From: Ilumatobacter sp.
GTDB taxonomy: Bacteria; Actinomycetota; Acidimicrobiia; Acidimicrobiales; Ilumatobacteraceae
NCBI RefSeq assembly: GCF_030065885.1
Contig: NZ_JASJCS010000033.1
Coordinates: 1 to 48,005 of the forward strand
Direction: 5' to 3'
DNA length: 48,005 nt
This document shows, piece by piece, positions 22,626 through 29,487 of the stretch (positions are counted from its first letter, which is position 1; every line of letters begins with the position of its first letter). Both the position numbers and the translations under genes were made by a program. The notes beneath the pieces are model-generated. The model saw nothing but the letters and a program-made list of their open reading frames with translations. It was not told where the DNA came from and did no database searches.

Positions 22626-23051
22626 TCAGGCCACGAGGTGCGGGGGGATCGGTACCTCGTCGACCACGAGCGGTGGACGCGGGTTCTTGGGCGGCCGGCC
22701 GCGACCGCGCTTGACCGCCACGATCACCCCCTCGACCAGCAGCTCGCCGCCCCACACGCCGTACGGCTCGCACCGCTCGAGCGCGTCCGCGAGACAGATG
22801 TTGGACAGCCCGCACTTCGAGCAGATCGCCTTCGCCCGGGCGATGTCGACCTCGTCGTCGGAGAAGAAGAGATGCGTGAGCGTCCCGTTGCCATCGGCAC
22901 AGCGGGCATAGGTCGACCCCGTCGACTCGGCGTCCGGGTCGGCATCGGGTGTCGCGCCGACCTCGGCCACCGGCCGGTGCGGGGCGTCGTCGACGTCGTC
23001 GTCGTGGCGAACGGGGATGGAGAGCGTGGCGGCGAGATCGAGCAGTGTCAT
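22626..23051 (-). CDS. WhiB-family transcriptional regulator (second of two)
   Basis: 141 residues from ATG 23051 with GGAAGG upstream. A variable acidic N-terminus (about 45 residues, HDDDVDDAPH) precedes the cluster cysteines in YARCADG and AICSKCGLSNIC, then CEPYGVWGGELLVEG and the basic RGRGRPPKNPRPP. The central 60 residues are strikingly similar to the downstream WhiB, indicating local duplication. The acidic extension could tune partner binding. The 132 bases upstream hold no gene. Confidence 0.9.
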   Translation of the reverse strand: MTLLDLAATLSIPVRHDDDVDDAPHRPVAEVGATPDADPDAESTGSTYARCADGNGTLTHLFFSDDEVDIARAKAICSKCGLSNICLADALERCEPYGVWGGELLVEGVIVAVKRGRGRPPKNPRPPLVVDEVPIPPHLVA

Positions 23052-23184
23052 GTTCGGGTGACCTTCCAGGCGGCTGACGACTCCAGAGATGCAGGAACCG
23101 CCCGCCTGATACGCGCGTTCTGAAGGAGATCCACTGACTGCGCCGGACCGGCCGGCGGGACCGATCACGGGTCGACGCCGCGTC

Positions 23185-24246
23185 TCAGTCGTTCAGGACG
23201 TACCGGTACCGGCGATCGTCGACGACGCGGGTCATCTCGCCCGCGAGGCACAGGTGCTCGAGGTGGGCGAACGTCTCGCTGTCCGCGAGGCCACCCTGCG
23301 CGCGTGCCGAGAAGAGGTTGCGCGCGTACTCGCGAACCGTCGACGGCCTCCCCAGATCGGCAGCGGTGTCACGGATCGTCGCCAGACGGTCGAGGTGGTG
23401 CTCCTTGATCGAAGCGACCCGGCCGGCGAGATCGGTGAAGGGGTGGCCGTGGGCCGGGAGCGCGACCGAGACGTCGTCGCCGTAGGCCGCGACCTTGTCG
23501 AGCGAGGCGAAGAACGACGCGAGCGGGTCGGGGTTCGGGCCCGACCCGCCGATGTGGGGGGTGATGGTCGGCAGCACGTGGTCGCCCGAGATCATCACGC
23601 CCTCGGCCGGGTCGAACAGGCAGAGGTGGTCGTCGGTGTGGCCCGGCGTGTGCACGGCCACCCAGTCGCGGCCTGCGAGCCCGATCGTCTCGGCGTCGTC
23701 GAGACGATGGGTCGGCGTGGGCGTTCGCATCAGGCGCGGGAAGCGGCGCGCCAACCGCAGCTCGACCTTGCGGCGGAACGAGAAGTCGATGCCCTCACCG
23801 CCCCACGGCGGGGGCGACCAGGGGTACCGCGTGCCGTGCCGGTCGAGCACGTCGGGCAGCTCCTCGACATCGACGTCGGGAGGTTCGGCCGGATCCCACA
23901 TCAGCCGGAAACGGCGGTCGGTGACGATGCGGGCGCCCGTCTCGTGGGCGACCCGGCCGGCACCGCCGTAGTGGTCGGGATGGCTGTGGGTGACGATCAC
24001 CGTGTGGACGCGGCGGAGCGGGAAGCCGGCCAGCCGGAGGCGCTCGACCAGCGTCTTGTGCGACGCCGCGCCAGGCAGGCCCGGGTCGACGAGCGCCACG
24101 CCGTCGCCGTCTTCGAGGAGGTAGCAGTTGACGTGACCGAGACCGGGGAAGTGGATCGGGAGCTGGGCCCGGAGCACCCCCGGCGCGACCTCGGAGATCT
24201 CGCCGCTGGCCTGCTCTTGTTCCTGCTTGGGGGGTCGAGCCGACAT
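23185..24246 (-). CDS. metallo-beta-lactamase-fold hydrolase
   Basis: 353 residues from ATG 24246. All metal-binding motifs are present: THSHPDH near residue 87, HTPGHTDDH near 200, ISGDHVLP with the bridging Asp, and PAHGHPF near 265. A C-terminal helical extension (about 270-353) resembles the winged-helix tail of LACTB2-like and similar bacterial hydrolases. Members cleave thioesters, phosphodiesters or RNA; none can be chosen here. It is divergent from the glycosyltransferase gene, with only 17 bases between the start codons. Confidence 0.83.
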   Translation of the reverse strand: MSARPPKQEQEQASGEISEVAPGVLRAQLPIHFPGLGHVNCYLLEDGDGVALVDPGLPGAASHKTLVERLRLAGFPLRRVHTVIVTHSHPDHYGGAGRVAHETGARIVTDRRFRLMWDPAEPPDVDVEELPDVLDRHGTRYPWSPPPWGGEGIDFSFRRKVELRLARRFPRLMRTPTPTHRLDDAETIGLAGRDWVAVHTPGHTDDHLCLFDPAEGVMISGDHVLPTITPHIGGSGPNPDPLASFFASLDKVAAYGDDVSVALPAHGHPFTDLAGRVASIKEHHLDRLATIRDTAADLGRPSTVREYARNLFSARAQGGLADSETFAHLEHLCLAGEMTRVVDDRRYRYVLND

Positions 24247-24263
24247 GACAGGGGGCACAGTAT

Positions 24264-25340
24264 GTGAACATCGTCATCGTGGACGATGCGACGGCGCAGT
24301 TGCTCCGCTGGGCACCGTTCGTGCTCGGCTGGCTGGCGGGCTGGGCGATGCTGTGGCGGCTGCGGCCGCTGCCCCGAGGCGGCCCGCACCGGCCCATGTC
24401 GGTCATCGTGCCCGCCCGCGACGAGGAGCGCTCGCTCCCCGACCTGCTCGACCGGTTGACGCCGCAGCTCGGGTCGGGCGACGAGCTGATCGTCGTCGAC
24501 GACCACTCGACCGACGCGACCGCGGTGATCGCCGTCGAAGCGGGCGCCACGGTCGTTCGCGCCGGCGAGCCTCCGCCGGGTTGGCTCGGCAAGCCGAACG
24601 CGTGCCATCACGGCGTCGCTGCGGCGACCACCGAGCGCCTCGTGTTCCTCGACGCCGACGTGCGCCCCGGACCGCAGCTGCTCGACGGGCTGGCCGCCGC
24701 CGTCGAACGAACGCCCGGGGCGCTCGTGTCGGTGCAGCCATGGCACGAACCGGGCAGCTCGGCCGAGCACCTGAGCATGCTCTGCAACGTGACGGCCCTG
24801 ATGGGCTGTGCGCGCTTCAGCGTGTTCGGTGAACGGGTCGAGCCGCGGGTGGCGTTCGGCCCGGTGCTGGCGGTCGCGCGGGACACGTACGAGCGGGCCG
24901 GCGGGCACGCACATCCAACGGTGCGCGGCGCCCACACGGAGGACATCGCGCTCGCTCGCACGATCGGCGTGGTCGAGCTCTTCGGCGATCGTCGGTCTGC
25001 GTCGTTCCGGATGTACCCGGGCGGTCTCCGAGACCTCGTCGACGGCTGGACGCGCAGCATCGCGACCGGTGCCGCTTCTGCGCCACGCTGGGCTGCGCTC
25101 CTCACCGCTGGTTGGGTGTGGTCGCTCGCCGCAGCGCCGCTCCTCGGCCTGGTCGCCTACGTCGCGTCGGCACTGCAGTGCCTGGTGCTGTCCCGCCGTG
25201 CCGGACGCTTCTCACCGGTGCTGTCCCTCGCGTACCCGATCGCACTGCTCGTGTTCCTGTACGTCGTGCTTCGGAGCGGCTGGCGCTTCGCGAGGAAGCG
25301 CGACGTCGCCTGGAAGGGCCGGCGCGTCCCCGCCCGCTGA
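24264..25340 (+). CDS. membrane glycosyltransferase family 2 (CrtQ-like)
   Basis: 358 residues from GTG 24264. A leading membrane helix precedes the GT-A domain: SVIVPARDEERSLPDLLDRL near 48, DDHSTDAT near 77, FLDADVRPG (the DxD metal site) near 130 and TEDIALARTIG, the catalytic acidic motif, near 230. Three or four membrane helices follow after residue 270. Similarity is to CrtQ-type transferases that glycosylate carotenoids or lipids. Without carotenoid genes nearby the acceptor remains unknown. It is the first plus-strand gene after the metallo-hydrolase. Confidence 0.82.
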   Translation: MNIVIVDDATAQLLRWAPFVLGWLAGWAMLWRLRPLPRGGPHRPMSVIVPARDEERSLPDLLDRLTPQLGSGDELIVVDDHSTDATAVIAVEAGATVVRAGEPPPGWLGKPNACHHGVAAATTERLVFLDADVRPGPQLLDGLAAAVERTPGALVSVQPWHEPGSSAEHLSMLCNVTALMGCARFSVFGERVEPRVAFGPVLAVARDTYERAGGHAHPTVRGAHTEDIALARTIGVVELFGDRRSASFRMYPGGLRDLVDGWTRSIATGAASAPRWAALLTAGWVWSLAAAPLLGLVAYVASALQCLVLSRRAGRFSPVLSLAYPIALLVFLYVVLRSGWRFARKRDVAWKGRRVPAR

Positions 25341-25414
25341 CGAGACACGCGTGGCGGACAGCTCGCCGCCGACCGCCCGGTGCTGCCCCGACCTGTGGCG
25401 GCGACACTGGATCG

Positions 25415-25924
25415 ATGGGTTCCGAGTTGCACATGTAGAGAGACGGCGAGATCGAAGAGGCGGAGTGGCTCGACTTCGTCCGTCGGTCGTCCGACTTCGT
25501 CCTGCTGGACGATCTGTCAACCGGGTCACCGACGTGAGAGCGGGTCACGCTGGGCGGACCGCTGGGCTGCTGGACCGGCCATCCGGACGTCGACGTCGCG
25601 CCACTCAGGTGGCCCGCGGGCGTCGCGCAGGTCGCGTTCGCCGACGAACACGTCATCGTCGGCGCGCTGCTGGTCGCCGACGCGCTCGGCGCGACGGTCG
25701 TCGGCGACGACGGTGAGCGCGACGAGGAGCCGTTGGACGCGCGAGACGGCGCACCCGTGTGGGAGTTCCCGGAACCCAACGCAGAGCGACCCGACGCGCA
25801 GCCGGCAACCGCGCCGGAGTTCAGCGAGCCACCGCCGATCGATGACGTCACCTTCGACGTCGAGAGCGGTGGGACGTTCTGGGACCGGGTGCTGGCGTGC
25901 TTGCGCCGTGAGCGTCGTCGTTGA
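25415..25924 (+). pseudogene. decayed gene with two in-frame stops
   Basis: One frame from ATG 25415 to TGA 25922-25924 reads as a protein of about 169 codons but is broken by TAG at 25436-25438 and TGA at 25535-25537. Pieces look protein-like: RDGEIEEAEWLDFVRRSSDF, PLGCWTGHPDVDVAPLRWPA, HVIVGALLVADALGATVVGD and GTFWDRVLACLRRERRR. The first stop probably replaced a Tyr codon in a 'YRDGEI' motif. Third positions remain GC-rich, so decay is recent or a sequencing error is possible. No family is recognised. Confidence 0.7.
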
Positions 25925-26092
25925 ACCGGTGGAGGCGGCACGCTCGATCGACCGGGCGCCCCGCCCCGGCCGCTCCCGCTCATCTCACCGGACCATCGCC
26001 CGCACCGGCGAGGCGCAAGCGCCGAGGCGGCAACGGCGGCAGCGAGGTCGGCCGGGCGAAGCCGACCAAATCCATCGGTCGGAGCAGCCCGG
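25925..26092. other. intergenic, no gene seen
   Basis: 168 GC-rich bases between the pseudogene and the convergent quinone oxidoreductase gene. I see no ORF, RNA gene or strong hairpin. Confidence 0.5.
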
Positions 26093-27070
26093 TCAGGTCA
26101 CGTCGAGCAGGATCTTGCCGATGTTGGCGTTGGCCTCCATGTGGCGATGGGCGTCGGCGACGTCGGCGAGGTCGTAGCGCGAGTCGATCACCGGCTTGAG
26201 CGCGCCCGATTCGAACAGCGGGATCATCTCTGCGATGAACCGCTGGCACAGGGCCGCCTTCTGCTCGATCGGCCTCGCCCGCAGCGTGGTGCCGATCCAG
26301 TGGATGCGCTTGACGAGCAGCAACCCGAGGTTCACCTCGGTGGCGCCGCCTCCCATCAGCCCGACCTGGACGATCGTGCCCTGCGGTCTGATGACGGCGA
26401 GGTTGCGGTTGGCCTCGTCGCCACCGATCACGTCGAGCACGACGTCGACGCCGCCGGGCACCTCGGCCTGCAGCGCCGCGGCCCAGTCGGCCGGCGATCG
26501 TTCGAGGACGAGGTCGGCGCCCAGCTGGCGGCAGGCGTCGGCCTTCCCTGCCGAGCACGTGACCGCGATGCGAGCACCGAGCGCCTTCGAGATCTGGATC
26601 GCGGCGGTGCCGACGCCCGACGCGCCGGCGTGCACGAGCGCCCAGCGTCCGCTCGTCAGCCCGCCCTGGACGACGAGGGCGTCCCAGGCGGTGAGGAACA
26701 CCTCGGGGAGCGCGGCGGCCTGTGACAGCTCGATCGTGCCGGGGATCGGCAGGGCCTGGCGCTCGTGAGTGGCGACCAGCTCGGCGTAGCAGCCGCCCGA
26801 CTCGATGCCCATGACGCGGTCGCCCGCCTGCCAGGTCGTCACGCGATCGCCGACGGCCTCGACGGTGCCGGCGTACTCGAGCCCCGGGATCTCGGGCTTG
26901 CGGCCGGTGGGGTCGGGATAGCCGCCCATCCGCTGCAGCGTGTCGGCGCGGTTGCACGCCGAATGGGCGACGCGCACCAGGATCTCGTCGGGCCCCGGGA
27001 CCGGGTCGTCCACCTCGGCCAGGGCGAGGACCTCTGGTCCTCCGTACTCGGGGATCGTGACGGCACGCAT
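26093..27070 (-). CDS. NAD(P)H quinone oxidoreductase, PIG3/zinc-free MDR family
   Basis: 325 residues from ATG 27070. Features of the medium-chain reductase PIG3 branch (TIGR02824 type): EYGGPEVLALAEVDDPVPGP, SACNRADTLQRMGGYPDP, VPGLEYAG-like PEIPGLEYAGTVEAVG, HAGASGVGTAAIQISKALG (NADPH-binding loop) and NIGKILLDV at the end. There are no zinc-ligand cysteines, so it belongs to quinone or enoyl reductases rather than alcohol dehydrogenases. It probably reduces quinones or electrophilic enones in the cytoplasm. Confidence 0.9.
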   Translation of the reverse strand: MRAVTIPEYGGPEVLALAEVDDPVPGPDEILVRVAHSACNRADTLQRMGGYPDPTGRKPEIPGLEYAGTVEAVGDRVTTWQAGDRVMGIESGGCYAELVATHERQALPIPGTIELSQAAALPEVFLTAWDALVVQGGLTSGRWALVHAGASGVGTAAIQISKALGARIAVTCSAGKADACRQLGADLVLERSPADWAAALQAEVPGGVDVVLDVIGGDEANRNLAVIRPQGTIVQVGLMGGGATEVNLGLLLVKRIHWIGTTLRARPIEQKAALCQRFIAEMIPLFESGALKPVIDSRYDLADVADAHRHMEANANIGKILLDVT

Positions 27071-27123
27071 GACGTCAGTGTGCACGCTCCCGACGCACCG
27101 CGGCGAGCTGCCGAGCGTGGCGG

Positions 27124-28077
27124 TCAGCCGAACGCCGAGGGAACGAGAGCGGCGACCTCGGCCAGTTCGGCGTCGCCCGGCGGCGTCCCCTCCAGCGTGC
27201 GGGGCGTCCAACGACCGTCGCTCCAGATCATCGTCATCACCTCGGCGAAGTCCTCACCCGGCTGCCGGCCCCAGTCCTCGATCCGGTGCGACTGCTCGGA
27301 GAGCCACGGCGTGTCGGGCGCGAAGCCGCGCAGCGCCCGGTACCGGTCGCGGGCGGCGTCGTCGAGCAACTCGACGTCGGCGACATGACCGAACTCGTGC
27401 AGCAGCGTCCGCACGAAGTCGTCGACCTCCCGGCCGCGGTTGCGGTAGATGGTCACGGTCTTGGACGCCGCGTCGATCGTGCCGCCGGTCCCCGACAGGA
27501 CGCCGCCGATCTCCACCGTCCAGTCGGGGAACACGGTCGGGTAGTCGAGGTAGCCCTGCGCGAGCGGCTGCGCCTCCTCGATCTTCGCGATGACCTCTTC
27601 GGGGGACTCGGCGTCGGGGGCGAGCGTGTAGACCCGTCCGCAGGTGTCGGCGACGCAGACGGTGTGGGCGCCCTCCTCGTCGATCCGGACCTGCATCACG
27701 AACGAACCCGACGGCTCGACAGCGAGCGACAGCGGCTCGCGGCGTTCACCGTCGACGGTGACCACGTCGGTCGCGGTGGCACCGGTCCCGATCATCTCGG
27801 CCGTGGCGTTGGCGGGGCTGTGGAGCAGCTCGATCTCGATCCGGGCGGCGGGCACCGTGGTCGCCCCCGGCGCCGTCGTCGCCGGCGCCGTCGTCGTCGC
27901 CGTGCTCCGCACCGTGTCGGACGGCACGTCGGCGCCCGCCGGCGTGTCGGCGACCTCCGCCGGATCCTCGGTGACCGGCAGATCGGCGGTGGGTGGCCGG
28001 AGCTCGCGCCCGTCGCCGGCGCAGGCGGCCAGGGCGAGCGACGCGCCGAGCAGCGCAGCACGCCGGACACGCCTCAT
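27124..28077 (-). CDS. lipoprotein with zincin-like HExxH motif
   Basis: 317 residues from ATG 28077. A signal peptide ends at LALAAC, followed by a Thr/Ala/Pro-rich linker. An immunoglobulin-like region (EIELLHSPANATAEM ... TCGRVYTL) precedes a domain with FVRTLLHEFGHVADVELLDD near residue 230 and GEDFAEVMTMIW near 280. HEFGH is a metallopeptidase zinc motif and the later Glu could be the third ligand, as in gluzincins. It is probably tethered outside the cell. I do not recognise a named family. The gene ends 53 bases after the quinone reductase start, reading the same way. Confidence 0.65.
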   Translation of the reverse strand: MRRVRRAALLGASLALAACAGDGRELRPPTADLPVTEDPAEVADTPAGADVPSDTVRSTATTTAPATTAPGATTVPAARIEIELLHSPANATAEMIGTGATATDVVTVDGERREPLSLAVEPSGSFVMQVRIDEEGAHTVCVADTCGRVYTLAPDAESPEEVIAKIEEAQPLAQGYLDYPTVFPDWTVEIGGVLSGTGGTIDAASKTVTIYRNRGREVDDFVRTLLHEFGHVADVELLDDAARDRYRALRGFAPDTPWLSEQSHRIEDWGRQPGEDFAEVMTMIWSDGRWTPRTLEGTPPGDAELAEVAALVPSAFG

Positions 28078-28087
28078 GACCGCGACG

Positions 28088-28780
28088 CTACTGCTGCGAC
28101 GAACCGCTCTCGGCGGCGACCTCTCCGGGCTCGCCGTCGTCGTGGTCGACGGCGATGTCCGCGAGGCGGTCGGCCTGCTTCTCGACGTGGTCGCCCTCCT
28201 CGGGGTGCTCCGCGTTCATCGCTGCCAACTTGACCGCCACCTCGTCGGCGTTGCTGAAGACCAACTCGCGGTAGAGGCGGAGCTCGGCGACGCTCTCGCG
28301 GATGTCGTCGAGCGCGCGGTGGGCGCCCTGCTTCCACCCGCGCTGGGTCAGCACGTCGGGGTACCAGCGGCGGACCAGTTCCTTGACGCTCGACACGTCG
28401 ACCGATCGGTAGTGGAGGTACTCCTCGATCTCGGGCAGTTGGGCGGCGAGGAAGCGGCGGTCGGTGCCGATCGAGTTGCCGCACAGGGGCACGGTGCGCT
28501 CGACCGGGACGTGCTCGCGGATGAACGCGAGCGTCTCGGCGCCGGCGTCCTCCAGCGAGATCGTGGAGGCCTTGATCTGGTCGAGCAGGCCGGACTTGGT
28601 GTGCATGTCGACGACGAACGGATCCATCCTGGCGAGCACGTCGTCGGGTTGGTGCACGACGAGATCCGGGCCCTCGGCGACGATCTCGAGCTGGTCGTCG
28701 GTGACGAGCGTGGCGATCTCGACGATCACGTCGGTCGTGTGATCGAGCCCGGTCATCTCGAGATCCATCCACATCAGCAT
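28088..28780 (-). CDS. orn: oligoribonuclease
   Basis: 230 residues from ATG 28780. Orn degrades two- to five-nucleotide RNAs, including pGpG from c-di-GMP turnover. The DEDDh exonuclease motifs are MWMDLEMTGLD at the N-terminus, GNSIGTDRRFLAAQLPEIE near 97, and HRALDDIRESVAELR near 160. The last 45 residues are an acidic, Ser/Glu-rich extension not present in E. coli Orn. TAGGGT lies seven bases before the ATG (leaderless). The gene ends ten bases from the start of the zincin lipoprotein gene, so both may be one transcript. Confidence 0.92.
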   Translation of the reverse strand: MLMWMDLEMTGLDHTTDVIVEIATLVTDDQLEIVAEGPDLVVHQPDDVLARMDPFVVDMHTKSGLLDQIKASTISLEDAGAETLAFIREHVPVERTVPLCGNSIGTDRRFLAAQLPEIEEYLHYRSVDVSSVKELVRRWYPDVLTQRGWKQGAHRALDDIRESVAELRLYRELVFSNADEVAVKLAAMNAEHPEEGDHVEKQADRLADIAVDHDDGEPGEVAAESGSSQQ

Positions 28781-28787
28781 CGTGGCG

Positions 28788-28793
28788 ACCCTA
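28788..28793 (-). promoter_or_regulatory. leaderless -10 (TAGGGT) of orn
   Basis: TAGGGT on the minus strand, seven bases before ATG 28780. Confidence 0.55.
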
Positions 28794-28818
28794 GACGAGG
28801 GTGGGAGGATGGGAGGCA

Positions 28819-29433
28819 ATGAGCCGGATCACGTTCGCCGAGCTGCTCGCCCTGCCGGGTGTCGTCGAGGAGGCCGAGCTGCGCGGCCGGCTGGGCTTCA
28901 TGGCGTACCACGGCGGCGGGCTCGAGGAGATGACCGACGTCATCGCCCGCGCCGCCGCCGAGCGGGCCGACGCGTCCTACTACGGGGTGCTGCACCCGCC
29001 GAAGTGGGAGCTGCACCTGCCGTCGACCCGCGTCGACCCGGGCGACTCCGAGCTGCTCGCCGGCTTCCTCGACCACGTCGACGCCGTCATCACCGTGCAC
29101 GGGTACGGGCGGCGGCAGCTCTTCACGTCCCTGCTGCTCGGCGGCCGCAACCGAGAGCTCGCCGCCCACGTCGCCGGTCACCTCCGAGCGGCGTTGCCCG
29201 CCTACGACATCGTCGACGACGTCGATCGCATCCCGACCGAGCTGCGCGGCATGCACGCGCGCAACCCGGTGAACCTGCCGCCGCTCGGCGGCGTGCAGAT
29301 CGAGCTGCCGCCGAGGGTTCGCGGATCGAGCCCGATCTGGTGGGACTGGGAAGCCGGTCTGGTGCCCCACACCGAGTCGCTGATCGACGGGCTGGTGACT
29401 GCCGCCTCGTCGTTCGCCCCGGCCGTCGACTGA
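28819..29433 (+). CDS. poly-gamma-glutamate hydrolase-like (DUF867) protein
   Basis: 204 residues from ATG 28819, with GGGAGGATGGGAGG before it. The motifs AYHGGGLEEMTDVIAR near residue 30, HPPKWELHLPSTRV, and VITVHGYGRR near 90 match the zinc carboxypeptidase-like fold of phage PghP poly-gamma-glutamate hydrolases, in which His, Glu and His bind zinc. The terminal PHTESLIDGLVTAA matches the end of the domain. No signal peptide is seen. It is divergent from orn by 38 bases and lies 54 bases before the GH38 gene on the same strand. Confidence 0.75.
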   Translation: MSRITFAELLALPGVVEEAELRGRLGFMAYHGGGLEEMTDVIARAAAERADASYYGVLHPPKWELHLPSTRVDPGDSELLAGFLDHVDAVITVHGYGRRQLFTSLLLGGRNRELAAHVAGHLRAALPAYDIVDDVDRIPTELRGMHARNPVNLPPLGGVQIELPPRVRGSSPIWWDWEAGLVPHTESLIDGLVTAASSFAPAVD

Positions 29434-29475
29434 CTCACCCGAGCCGGCGCTGGCTCGCGCCGGCGGCGCGGGCGT

Positions 29476-29481
29476 TACGGT
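29476..29481 (+). promoter_or_regulatory. leaderless -10 (TACGGT) of the GH38 gene
   Basis: TACGGT, six bases before GTG 29488. Confidence 0.55.
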
Positions 29482-29487
29482 CGCATC

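Noticed and set aside
25436..25537. TAG or TGA read as pyrrolysine or selenocysteine
   Set aside because: No SECIS-like stem or supporting context is visible, and two different stops in one frame fit decay better.
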